Below, in pieces: positions 1 to 7,437 of a stretch of DNA of 12,219 nucleotides. The stretch lies in the NCBI GenBank assembly GCA_023136815.1, contig JAGLQM010000010.1, positions 1 to 12,219 on the forward strand. The letters are read 5' to 3'. The notes below the pieces were generated by a model. It did not search any database and had not been told where the DNA came from. It worked only from the letters and a program-made list of their open reading frames with translations. Every line of letters starts with the position of its first letter. Position 1 is the stretch's first letter. The translations under genes were made by a program, and so were the position numbers. This DNA is from Thermoplasmata archaeon. GTDB lineage: Archaea > Thermoplasmatota > Thermoplasmata > SG8-5.

Positions 1-945
1 TTCGCTGAGTTGGATGCCATGTTTATCAATTTCAATGTCCATATCTGCAGGGTAGAATCGTTTGAGCTTTCCTTCTTTTTTTGATTTGATGAACACCTCT
101 CTTTCCAACGTTCTCAGATGATGAGCCAGTACGCCATTTGCCACGCCTAACACATCTTTGATTTCATTATAGTGAGAGCCGGGATTTGTCTGTATATGTC
201 CGAATATCTGACCTCTGACGAAATGATCCAGCACTTTACCTTTCTTCAATTTGACATATAATGGTGCCAGTCCTACAGAAAATAGCCAATATTTCCACGA
301 CTCATTCCTGGCAATTGCTACACCTGCTGCACCGAAACCAACCGCTGCTATTGCGGAACCGTATATAATCAACCCAAGGAATGACAGGGCGCTGTCTGTT
401 ATGATTATATCAAGTTCTTCAGCATTGCTGTATGCTTCATCCCCAATTGCCTGAAGGAGAATATCATATTCAGTTGAGGCCCCTGCCTCCTGCTGCGGTG
501 CTTCAATTCTTAGATAGAAAACGATAGTTTCCCCATCTGTCATTGTTCTTGGTGGTGTGATGGTCGTATCCACTGTCAGGTTCTGATTGTCCAGGCAAAC
601 GAGATGAACATTATTGACGGTTGTCTGATAACACGTCACATCCACCGAAATTATTCTTTCTTCGCCCGGCTCGAACCTGTAAATGTTCATATCTCCGGTG
701 GTCATGACAAGAACTGGCTGAATGTTGCCGCCAATGGTAATGTTGGTACATGCCGCTACGGTCTTATTATCCTCTCCACTCTCTACGTTTACATAAATCG
801 TATGGTTGCCGTCTGTACCCGGCATCCAATCCACTTTGGCCACTTTCGCATCCATCGCAGGCACTACTATCGTCTGTGTGCTGTCAATCTGATTGGCTGT
901 GCTAAGCTGAGGGAAGAAGGAACCGAAAAAGGAGTAAAGAAGCAT
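1..945 (-). CDS. Membrane-anchored winged-helix transcription regulator, C-terminus cut by window edge, N-terminus uncertain
   Basis: I translated this by hand; the frame is open from position 945 to the left edge (315 codons) and continues outside the window. Counting from an ATG at 945-943, residues about 20-184 form an Asn/Thr-rich beta-type domain with NxT sequons, probably extracellular. Residues about 185-211 and 214-229 are hydrophobic helices. Residues about 236-310 form a winged helix with the ArsR/MarR-like pattern NPGSHYNEIK, then GVLAHHLRTLERE and KRFYP. This layout (outside sensor, membrane span, cytosolic DNA-binding domain) is common in Thermoplasmata and implies a one-component membrane sensor; the ligand is unknown. 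The first residues (MLLYSFFGSFF) overlap, antisense, the transposase remnant to the right, so the true N-terminus may have been lost and replaced. No clear Shine-Dalgarno precedes 945. The regulator may be a decaying gene or may use this makeshift start. Confidence 0.72.
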   Translation of the reverse strand, partial: MLLYSFFGSFFPQLSTANQIDSTQTIVVPAMDAKVAKVDWMPGTDGNHTIYVNVESGEDNKTVAACTNITIGGNIQPVLVMTTGDMNIYRFEPGEERIISVDVTCYQTTVNNVHLVCLDNQNLTVDTTITPPRTMTDGETIVFYLRIEAPQQEAGASTEYDILLQAIGDEAYSNAEELDIIITDSALSFLGLIIYGSAIAAVGFGAAGVAIARNESWKYWLFSVGLAPLYVKLKKGKVLDHFVRGQIFGHIQTNPGSHYNEIKDVLGVANGVLAHHLRTLEREVFIKSKKEGKLKRFYPADMDIEIDKHGIQLSE

Positions 946-1308
946 TACAACATGCTCTGGAAAGAAGATGGATTTAAGCCAGAAGCAGGATTGGATTACA
1001 TGCTTTCATTCCTTATGTGGTATCATAAGTATGAGGTTGTCGGCTCATATTACAGAAACAAGCACATGAAGGAATGGGAAAACAATTACGATGGAACAAA
1101 GGCAGAATACAACAAGAGAGCAGGAATAGAGGCGTTTCATGGGCACATCAAACAACAGATGCATATTGAGAAGTTCTTTGATAAGAGGGGCATAGAGAAG
1201 GCTGAAATGCATGTTCTATTGTGTTACATATCATTGTTGTGTGTGGCACTTTGCAGATTGCAGCATGGGGTTACGGAAGGGTTGGTGAATGTGAAATGCT
1301 TGGTGTAA
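931..1308 (+). pseudogene. C-terminal remnant of a DDE transposase
   Basis: About 125 residues ending at the TAA 1306-1308 look like the end of an IS4-superfamily-type transposase. A conserved RAGIEAFHGHIKQQ segment would hold the final Glu of the DDE triad. It is followed by an all-helical hydrophobic tail with AEMHVLLCYISLLCVALCRL. The open frame extends back to 604, but that upstream part is antisense to the regulator gene and does not look like transposase, so the 604-1308 frame is a chimera. The N-terminal catalytic half (both Asp residues) is absent, so the fragment cannot be active. The exact left junction cannot be fixed from sequence alone; I place it between about 905 and 950. No matching terminal repeat is visible on the left. 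Confidence 0.7.
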
Positions 1309-1313
1309 TGGCC

Positions 1314-1327
1314 TCTTTAGCTAAAGA
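1314..1327. repeat. 14-bp perfect palindrome between convergent genes
   Basis: TCTTTAGCTAAAGA equals its own reverse complement. It lies just after the transposase remnant and before the convergent peptidase gene, so it may be part of the old insertion-sequence end or of a transcription end region. Confidence 0.45.
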
Positions 1328-1363
1328 ATAAAATAGAAAAGAGTGCAGGCCCAGTGGACCTGC
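1325..1363 (-). terminator. Probable terminator of the peptidase gene
   Basis: A stem (GCAGGCCC at 1345-1352 with GGACCTGC at 1356-1363, one mismatch, 3-nt loop) lies 21 nt beyond the peptidase stop codon. Read on the minus strand, it is followed by a T-rich run (CTCTTTTCTATTTTATTCTTT). A T-tract after a stem fits an archaeal or intrinsic-type terminator. The same segment could also be the right-end sequence of the transposase remnant. Confidence 0.5.
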
Positions 1364-1383
1364 ATTACTTAGAGGCAATAATT

Positions 1384-4300
1384 CTAGGGGTTATTTGCAT
1401 CTGGTTGCCAATCAGCAGCAGCATTGCAGAATACCAATATTGCATCGCCTTCGCTTAAACTATATGTTGTGTCACCAAACCAACCAAACAAGTCATCGTA
1501 TCCGATTGTATAATAGGTCTGGTCTGCCGCACTCCATGCCCTAATTTGGCCAGTTATTGAATTACCGATCGATGGCCCGAGTTCACCGAGGGTATCATAG
1601 TTATGATGGAAGGGTAGTGATATCCAGTTAGCATCAGGATTTCCTGGCTCTGAAATGGATATTTCAAGATTCACATTATGGGCCCCAACAATGTCCCATG
1701 TTCCATTTGTGTCACAATAGATTTTTACTGCATCTCCTGGAATGATTTCATAACTTGTGTCACCTTCCCATAATGAGGATGTAGAATTATACACCACATA
1801 CTTGTATTCTTGATTGGTCGTATTATGCACAGTTACGTTCCAAGCGATGCTGTTTCCTATATCCTCAGCTAGTTCACTGAGAGTACCTATATCATAATAA
1901 TACGGCAGCGAAACCCAGGTAACATTACCAGCTGGTATTGTATAGATTTCTTTGGCAAATTTCCAAGCAATGTTTGATTTTGTAGAATTTCCTTTTGCTC
2001 TTACCACATAAGAATAATTGTTTCCATCTCCAAGGACGTCCTCATGTATCCAATATCTATTATTCCAATATATGCCAGATGTTATTGCTTCTGGAGAAGA
2101 GAAATTAAACCCAGTACCATTAAGGCTGCTAGAGACATATATCTCAAAAATCCCATTTCCATCACTCCATTCGAGTCTTACATCATCACCAGATTTGTTG
2201 GCCCAAATTGTAGAGGGTGACTCAGAAGAGGGCCATACTACATCTTCATCAACAAAGACCATATATCCTTCACCAAGTTCAATAGAAAAGTTAGTGCCAG
2301 TATTACCAAATATTGGATCTTTAGCAGCGGTGAACCAGTTTTGTTCAGAGGCACTCCATTTTCTTATCTGTGTACAATTTGGGATTTGATCTAATAAGCC
2401 ATAAGCACTATATTCATTTGCAGGATATGGAAACCCAACATAATTTGCCTGATTGGCTTTAAGATATAGAGGTATGGATTCTTCAATCTCAGGACCTTCG
2501 AAATGAATATCAAAATGCTCTCTTACCATATCTGTGAAGTTGAACCAATAAGCAGTGCCAGTTTCAAGGTCAAAATCATCTCCTGTTTGGGCGCCATTTG
2601 CTAGGACAGTGCGCCATGAAATGTTTCCAGTTGTCTGGTCATAATAACCTACGCTTGTCAAACATTGCCAATAATGATCTCTATCATCTAACAATACAGA
2701 TGCATTTTTTACATCTTGACCAGAAGGAGAAAGAAGGTTTTTGCCTTCATACACTATGCTGACATGTCTATCTTTCGATTTTGAAGAAGTTGATATCCAT
2801 TCCCCATTTGAAATAGTGATTAACTTGAAATCAACAGACAGGTTCATATTATTAGAGGTATCTTTAGTAGTGAGTTTAAGTACATAGGAACCATCATCCA
2901 GTTCTGATGTGTTCCAGGAATAAGTTGTTATGCTAGGATTATTCACTTCTGTTATTTGGTGCCAGTTAAGATAAAATGGGTAAGGTTGATAAGCCCCCTC
3001 GCCATACTCAATTATTGTAGTATAATTATCTCTTGTTATAAGTGTATCATCACTGACTGTCCAGTTGATAACAAAAGACCCTTTGAGTATCTCTTCATTT
3101 AGTGGTGACACAATTGTGATAGTTGATATGTTATTAAGGTAATAAAATGCATTCAGATATTTTTCCCATTGCCAGTTGAACGCGGAAAGGGTTGCATTCT
3201 CTATTTCTGTAGATATAGCAATACATGAATGATTTATATATAGCCAATCATCGGTGTTGCCTGGAGCACTATAGTTCAAAACATCAAAACTATTGCCTGT
3301 GCCGTTAAAGACTCCCAATATTTCAGTAAGATTTGTTGCCGTTTGATTATAAACGTCTTCATCTGCACCTGGATAATCATCCACATAATGGTATGGATAT
3401 AATACCGCACCCTGAACATTTTTTCCATCTGACCAATCATAGGTTCCATTTATGTCCCCATGTAAAGTCATTGAAAGAGAGAGATTATGACTGTCAATAA
3501 AAGACTTAAATGCTTGTGTTTCATTTTCAGTAAAACATGGATCTGTTGTAAGATTACGGCCAGGATACCAGAAATTACGGTTCAAATCCTCATTATTGGC
3601 ATTCTCTCTATCATTAGAAACATAACCATCTGGGTTTAGTATTGGAATAATGAAAATCTCTTTCGAATCAATATATTTCGTAATAGTATCATTCACAAAG
3701 TAATTGTCAATAAGATGTTGAATGTAGGCAATACAAAACTCCGTACCCATTTTTTCATCACCATGGATAGCGGCTACAATTAATATTTCCATTTCATTTT
3801 GGTCAATTTCAGGATTGTCAGAAATTTTTAATGCCCAAATATCTTTTCCGTTTTCACTATTGCCAATTGATGTTAAGTTACAGATATAAGGATGCCTTAG
3901 CGCCATGTTATTTAATAACGTTTCTACTTCATCATAAGAGATAAAATCAGAATCGTCTTCTGCATCTTCATCAGGATTGTAACGTTCGGGAATCGTTAAA
4001 AACAAGGAATTTACAATGGCCCCATCTTCACCTGTTGACTCGCTTAACTCATTACCATCACTTCCAGAACCATCACCATTGTCATCCAATTTAGGATTAG
4101 AAGGTAATAATGGATTGTATGAATCGAATGGGTAATCATATTCATGGTTATATGTCAATCCACGAAACGTAATATAATTATTATTTCCTTCTGAAAATAA
4201 CTCTGCTTGAATGAAAGCATCTTTGATTGATTTTCCCGCATCTATAGCATTAATAAATGACGTCGAAAATGGTGGATTAAAAGATATATTATAATCTCCA

Positions 4301-5523
4301 ATACCATAATCATCTTCCCCTAAATCCAAAAAAGCAGCACTAGCATAGGCATCTCTATGTGTTGACGTAATAACAATCCGGGAAGTATTAGTATTATTTG
4401 ATTGTGAGATTCCACCATAGGTTAAGTTTCCAATAAATCCTCCAGATTCACAAGCTTCAATTAAGACACAAGTAGTTTTAACATTTGTTTTTTCTTCCAT
4501 ATCATTCAACCAATAATTAAGCTCAGAAGATTTAAGTTTAGATGAAGCATTAGGGTAATTACAATAGAAAATTGACTCCGTACTAGTTGAGTCCTTTTCT
4601 CCATGAGACATAAGATAGATAAAAATAATATCATCAGAATCGGCTCTATAACCATCACCTGTTTGATTTAAAAGCCAGGAAGTATTCATTGATTCATTAG
4701 TCAAGGCATCATTCAGATTGGATTTTGTAGATAGAATATCTACATCATCAGTATCAATCCCATTCTTATCAACATCATCATCATTGTAATACCCTGACAT
4801 TAGATATATATCATTTTTTTGGTATGTTGTTATTTTATTAGAGGCTAATGAATATGTGTGATTAAGCAAAGTATTATACATTTGACGAGCTGCTTCATTT
4901 CCCGAAGCTTCCGTATGATATCTATTTGATTGTTTTTCATTTCCACATAAAATTATCGACCAAATATGCCCAACATCATCAATATCACTTATCTCATCTC
5001 CATCAATATCTGGATAAATAATCATATAATTTGGGCCAGTTGAATTTTGCCATGTAACATTCAAGGTGTAATTTTGTGCAACCATGTTTAATGTAGTGGC
5101 ATTGATACTATCATTAATGTCCACATACCTTATTCCCCCCCAGGTGATATTCTCTGGAGTTTTATTCAAAATATCATTGGTTCCGCAATAACAGAACTCC
5201 TGTCCTGATTCGTTATACCACAAGATATAACCAAAACCAGAAGTGCTGTCAATGTATATCTGTGGATCTGTTTTATCTACAGATGAATCTGTTATCTTTT
5301 CCCCTATATCAATATCGTTACCACTAACATTATTTGAGTAATAAACCTGTTTATATGATTCATTAACTTCTATCCACACACTGTGGTCGTTGCCTTCATC
5401 ATCTGTAAATGGATCTTCTAGATACTTAGCACTAGCATAAGGAACTGCAAATACTGCTAAGATAGTAGATATCAACATACAGGCACACAAAATGGTAGTT
5501 ATTTTTTTAATTTTAGGCATCAT
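1384..5523 (-). CDS. Secreted C13 (legumain-like) plus M14 zinc carboxypeptidase fusion protein
   Basis: 1379 residues. A signal peptide (KIKKITTILCACMLISTILAVFAVPYASA) predicts export. Residues about 185-460 form a clan CD C13-type peptidase: catalytic His307 in LMSHGE and Cys358 in IEACESGG. Residues about 525-800 form an M14 carboxypeptidase with a full set: zinc ligands His587 and Glu590 (HGDE), Arg649 (NRNF), His688 (TLHG), a likely substrate Tyr751 (YSAPGNTDDW) and catalytic Glu773 (STEIE). Residues about 800-905 resemble an Ig-like domain. The C-terminus holds three degenerate modules of about 75 residues, with an FN3-like segment between the first two. Acidic Asp-rich stretches (near 172-184, 248-260 and 478-488) may bind calcium. 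I count roughly 50 NxS/T sequons, fitting a heavily N-glycosylated surface protein. No C-terminal membrane anchor is visible. The first of two adjacent ATGs follows GAGGGAG at SD distance. Likely role: extracellular protein or peptide degradation, possibly with one peptidase activating the other. Confidence 0.9.
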   Translation of the reverse strand: MMPKIKKITTILCACMLISTILAVFAVPYASAKYLEDPFTDDEGNDHSVWIEVNESYKQVYYSNNVSGNDIDIGEKITDSSVDKTDPQIYIDSTSGFGYILWYNESGQEFCYCGTNDILNKTPENITWGGIRYVDINDSINATTLNMVAQNYTLNVTWQNSTGPNYMIIYPDIDGDEISDIDDVGHIWSIILCGNEKQSNRYHTEASGNEAARQMYNTLLNHTYSLASNKITTYQKNDIYLMSGYYNDDDVDKNGIDTDDVDILSTKSNLNDALTNESMNTSWLLNQTGDGYRADSDDIIFIYLMSHGEKDSTSTESIFYCNYPNASSKLKSSELNYWLNDMEEKTNVKTTCVLIEACESGGFIGNLTYGGISQSNNTNTSRIVITSTHRDAYASAAFLDLGEDDYGIGDYNISFNPPFSTSFINAIDAGKSIKDAFIQAELFSEGNNNYITFRGLTYNHEYDYPFDSYNPLLPSNPKLDDNGDGSGSDGNELSESTGEDGAIVNSLFLTIPERYNPDEDAEDDSDFISYDEVETLLNNMALRHPYICNLTSIGNSENGKDIWALKISDNPEIDQNEMEILIVAAIHGDEKMGTEFCIAYIQHLIDNYFVNDTITKYIDSKEIFIIPILNPDGYVSNDRENANNEDLNRNFWYPGRNLTTDPCFTENETQAFKSFIDSHNLSLSMTLHGDINGTYDWSDGKNVQGAVLYPYHYVDDYPGADEDVYNQTATNLTEILGVFNGTGNSFDVLNYSAPGNTDDWLYINHSCIAISTEIENATLSAFNWQWEKYLNAFYYLNNISTITIVSPLNEEILKGSFVINWTVSDDTLITRDNYTTIIEYGEGAYQPYPFYLNWHQITEVNNPSITTYSWNTSELDDGSYVLKLTTKDTSNNMNLSVDFKLITISNGEWISTSSKSKDRHVSIVYEGKNLLSPSGQDVKNASVLLDDRDHYWQCLTSVGYYDQTTGNISWRTVLANGAQTGDDFDLETGTAYWFNFTDMVREHFDIHFEGPEIEESIPLYLKANQANYVGFPYPANEYSAYGLLDQIPNCTQIRKWSASEQNWFTAAKDPIFGNTGTNFSIELGEGYMVFVDEDVVWPSSESPSTIWANKSGDDVRLEWSDGNGIFEIYVSSSLNGTGFNFSSPEAITSGIYWNNRYWIHEDVLGDGNNYSYVVRAKGNSTKSNIAWKFAKEIYTIPAGNVTWVSLPYYYDIGTLSELAEDIGNSIAWNVTVHNTTNQEYKYVVYNSTSSLWEGDTSYEIIPGDAVKIYCDTNGTWDIVGAHNVNLEISISEPGNPDANWISLPFHHNYDTLGELGPSIGNSITGQIRAWSAADQTYYTIGYDDLFGWFGDTTYSLSEGDAILVFCNAAADWQPDANNP

Positions 5524-5527
5524 TTTT

Positions 5528-5534
5528 CTCCCTC
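5528..5534 (-). promoter_or_regulatory. Ribosome binding site of the peptidase gene
   Basis: GAGGGAG on the minus strand lies 4 nt before the ATGATG start. It supports a leadered, Shine-Dalgarno-led mRNA, unlike the predicted leaderless genes elsewhere in the window. An AT-rich candidate TATA element (TTATAAT, about 5569-5577) lies about 45 nt upstream. Confidence 0.5.
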
Positions 5535-5606
5535 ATATATTTCTGTCATGGTGGTGTCAGCACTCTGCATTATAATGTAAAACAGGCATTGGTAATTATG
5601 CGTTTT

Positions 5607-5618
5607 TGAGCATGCTCA
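5607..5618. promoter_or_regulatory. 12-bp palindrome upstream of the peptidase gene, possible operator
   Basis: TGAGCATGCTCA is a perfect palindrome lying about 85-95 nt upstream of the peptidase start codon and about 30 nt upstream of its candidate TATA element. This position suits a regulator site, but a single copy is weak evidence. Confidence 0.25.
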
Positions 5619-5716
5619 TTTGACGTATTTATGGTTTTATGCTTCCCCGCTTGGGTAAAATATCCATATGTTTTCGTGATATATAAGGATAAAATCAGGG
5701 GTTATCCGAAAGTATT

Positions 5717-5725
5717 GCTTGATAC
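5717..5725 (+). repeat. Target site duplication, left copy (GCTTGATAC)
   Basis: The 9-bp sequence GCTTGATAC directly abuts the left terminal inverted repeat. An identical copy abuts the right one at 7416-7424. The perfect match means the insertion is recent or the flanks have not diverged. Confidence 0.85.
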
Positions 5726-5748
5726 GGTTACGTTTCGTCTTGGTGGAA
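5726..5748 (+). repeat. Left terminal inverted repeat
   Basis: This 23-bp end pairs with 7393-7415 read in reverse complement: GGTT, then TT, then CGTCTTGGT and GAA match, 18 of 23 positions. It begins with GG immediately after the target duplication. Confidence 0.83.
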
Positions 5749-5752
5749 AGAC

Positions 5753-5760
5753 TTTTATGG
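5753..5760 (+). promoter_or_regulatory. Candidate TATA box of the passenger gene inside the element
   Basis: TTTTATGG lies 20 nt before the ATG at 5781, close to the 22-23 nt spacing seen for the predicted leaderless genes in the right half. No Shine-Dalgarno precedes that ATG, so an element-internal promoter giving a leaderless mRNA for both element genes is plausible. Confidence 0.4.
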
Positions 5761-5780
5761 GAATTAGTTAATGCTAGTAT

Positions 5781-6479
5781 ATGAATTGGAAATACATTTT
5801 GGGTGCAGCGGTAACTATTATGCCCCTTATAGAGGATTTTTTAATGTGGGGGGGTATTAATATGCCTACAATCGCTGATTGGATTAAAATTATTATTGTT
5901 ATAATCGGTCTTATTTTAATATGCCTTGCTTATAGAGAAGATAGGGAAAAAAAGGCAAAAGAAAATGAGAAAAAAGAATATAGAAGATTAAAGAAAGAAA
6001 TTCTTGAAAAAATACCAAATACAATAAATGTTTCAATTGAAAATATGTGGAATAGAGACCATAAGAAAATTACTTTTTTAATCAAAATAGAGAATCCTAC
6101 CGATTTTAAATTAAAACCCTACAAAGGCAATCTATCGTTTTATAAGGGAGAAAGCGCAACAGATGAGAGACTAATAAATGATAAGGATTTAAAACCCGGA
6201 AGAAGCGGTCAAACAAAAGAGGATGTCCTTCCAAAAGGAGCAGGAAATATTGGTTTTACATTGCCATTAATGAATGTAGGCGACCTTATGTATCACACAT
6301 TTAGAGTAATTGTCTGTATACAGTTTAAAACAAAATATGGCACATCAAAAACAAAAAAAGAAGATTTCACAATAAAATGTGGAAATCGTTTTCTTGAATC
6401 ATGTTTCAAAGATAAGGAACCAATAAGCATAGAGCGATTTAGTGATAGAGAGGAAAAATGGCTGAATTTACCAGAATAG
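5781..6479 (+). CDS. Passenger gene: two-helix membrane protein of unknown function
   Basis: 232 residues; I do not recognise the family. Residues about 5-24 and 34-51 are membrane spans forming a hairpin with a short loop. They are followed by a strongly charged Lys/Glu stretch (about 52-77), probably coiled coil or long helix. A soluble domain (about 80-232) looks beta-rich and is without cysteine motifs apart from scattered Cys. The positive charge after helix two places this domain in the cytosol (inference). The gene is visibly richer in A/T (AAA, ATA, TTT codons) than the transposase and the chromosomal genes, which points to a different origin. It lies wholly inside the insertion element and its last 22 nt overlap the transposase start, so the two are likely co-translated. 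It could be an accessory transposition factor, a host-benefit cargo gene or a defence/toxin-type membrane effector; nothing seen decides between these. Confidence 0.8.
   Translation: MNWKYILGAAVTIMPLIEDFLMWGGINMPTIADWIKIIIVIIGLILICLAYREDREKKAKENEKKEYRRLKKEILEKIPNTINVSIENMWNRDHKKITFLIKIENPTDFKLKPYKGNLSFYKGESATDERLINDKDLKPGRSGQTKEDVLPKGAGNIGFTLPLMNVGDLMYHTFRVIVCIQFKTKYGTSKTKKEDFTIKCGNRFLESCFKDKEPISIERFSDREEKWLNLPE
6448..6453 (+). promoter_or_regulatory. Ribosome binding site of the transposase gene
   Basis: GAGAGG lies 4 nt before the ATG at 6458, inside the coding sequence of the passenger gene. It fixes the transposase start and suggests translational coupling with the upstream gene. Confidence 0.5.
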
Positions 6480-7387
6480 TCACCGAGGAATCAAGCATTC
6501 AGTGTCGGTTTTGTGCAGGAACTGACATTAGCAAGTATGGTAAATACAAGGATAACCAGTATTACATCTGTAAGACTTGCGGCAGGAAGTTTTCAGAGAT
6601 TGATACCTATCCACGTATGAAATATCCAAGAGAATATATTATCAACGCATTGAATTACTATTACAACGGAATGTCATATCGAAATATCAACCAGACTTTT
6701 GAAGATATGAAAGATGTTGACATTTCAAAATCTACAATATGGAGATGGATTGTCAAATACTCTAAGATGTCAAATGAATATGGCCTTCGATTGCAACCTA
6801 AGCTTTCAGATACTTGGATTGCAGATGAAACTGTTATTGACATATGGGGTAAGAAATACTGGTTCTGGGACATCATAGATACCGATACACGATTCTTGAT
6901 TGCATCCCACTTATCAAGAACAAGAACACAGAAGGACGCTAAGAAATTCTTTCACATGGCGAAGCTCCGAACTCAAACCAGACCAAAGAAGATTCTTACA
7001 GATAAGTTAGGGATATATCCAGGGGCGTTCAATAAAGTATTTTACTCAAATCTAAAAGCAAGGCATGTTGACCATCTTACTTCGGAAGGTTTTGGCTCTA
7101 AGACCAATACCAACTTGATTGAGCGTTTTCATGGAACGCTTAAACAAAGAACCAAGGTCATGAGGGATTTGAAGAAGCCAGAAAGCGCAAGGATTGTTCT
7201 TGATGGTTTTGTTACTCACTACAATTTTTTCATGGAGCATAGCTATCTGAATGGTAAAACACCCGCTGCTGTTAGTGGGATTGGGAAAGATATAGGAAAC
7301 TGGGGCGATTTGATAGACTTAGCTATCTGGGAGCCAATAGAGAATCCAAAGGTGATGTTAGAATGGGAAGAATTCAAGGTAGTTTAA
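6458..7387 (+). CDS. Zinc-ribbon DDE transposase (IS6/IS240-like core)
   Basis: 309 residues, intact. The N-terminal zinc ribbon has Cys16, Cys19, Cys38 and Cys41 (CRFC and CKTC pairs). A helix-turn-helix-like stretch follows at about 57-105 (SYRNINQTF, SKSTIWRWI). The catalytic triad is Asp123 (WIADETVID), Asp182 (ILTDKLGIYP) and Glu222 (NLIERFHGTLKQR). The end carries the familiar FVTHYNFFMEHSYLNGKTPA signature. It catalyses movement of the surrounding 1690-bp element. The start is set by GAGAGG 4 nt upstream and by an overlap with the preceding gene. The stop lies only 5 nt before the right inverted repeat, typical of a compact insertion element. The family name is uncertain, as noted for the element. 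Confidence 0.92.
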   Translation: MAEFTRIVTEESSIQCRFCAGTDISKYGKYKDNQYYICKTCGRKFSEIDTYPRMKYPREYIINALNYYYNGMSYRNINQTFEDMKDVDISKSTIWRWIVKYSKMSNEYGLRLQPKLSDTWIADETVIDIWGKKYWFWDIIDTDTRFLIASHLSRTRTQKDAKKFFHMAKLRTQTRPKKILTDKLGIYPGAFNKVFYSNLKARHVDHLTSEGFGSKTNTNLIERFHGTLKQRTKVMRDLKKPESARIVLDGFVTHYNFFMEHSYLNGKTPAAVSGIGKDIGNWGDLIDLAIWEPIENPKVMLEWEEFKVV

Positions 7388-7392
7388 GCACG

Positions 7393-7415
7393 TTCAACCA
7401 AGACGCAATAAAACC
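7393..7415 (-). repeat. Right terminal inverted repeat
   Basis: Reverse complement begins GGTTTTATTGCGTCTTGG and matches the left end at 18 of 23 positions. It is followed directly by the right target duplication. Confidence 0.83.
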
Positions 7416-7424
7416 GCTTGATAC
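7416..7424 (+). repeat. Target site duplication, right copy (GCTTGATAC)
   Basis: Identical to 5717-5725 and directly adjacent to the right inverted repeat. Removing the element and one copy restores an uninterrupted AT-rich intergenic sequence. Confidence 0.85.
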
Positions 7425-7429
7425 ACTAT

Positions 7430-7437
7430 TTTATATA
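7430..7437 (-). promoter_or_regulatory. Strong TATA-like box just outside the right end of the element
   Basis: TATATAAA on the minus strand is a near-consensus archaeal box A. Before the insertion it would have pointed towards the peptidase gene, about 200 nt upstream of its start; now it points into the element. No gene begins at leaderless distance from it today, so it may be an orphaned promoter or only AT-rich sequence. Confidence 0.3.

Larger units (their letters stand above)
5726..7415 (+). mobile_element. Complete 1690-bp insertion element carrying a passenger gene
   Basis: The element starts GGTTACGTTTCGTCTTGG and ends with the imperfect complement CCAAGACGCAATAAAACC. The 23-bp ends match at 18 positions, including nine in a row (CGTCTTGGT). 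Perfect 9-bp direct repeats flank it. It contains two overlapping plus-strand genes: an unknown membrane protein and a zinc-ribbon DDE transposase. A single-gene element of this type would normally be about 1.0-1.1 kb; the additional ~0.7 kb is the passenger. It sits between the 5' end of the peptidase gene and the 3' end of the phosphatidyltransferase gene and breaks no recognisable gene. The transposase catalytic core looks IS6/IS240-like, but IS6 elements usually make 8-bp duplications and the 9-bp duplication is more like IS1, so I leave the family open. Confidence 0.87.

Noticed and set aside
604..930. N-terminal two thirds of the open frame ending at 1308, as part of a transposase
   Set aside because: It is antisense to the regulator's sensor domain, which has far better protein-like composition (sequons, beta pattern, continuous into membrane helices and a winged helix). 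Only the part after about 931 resembles a transposase.
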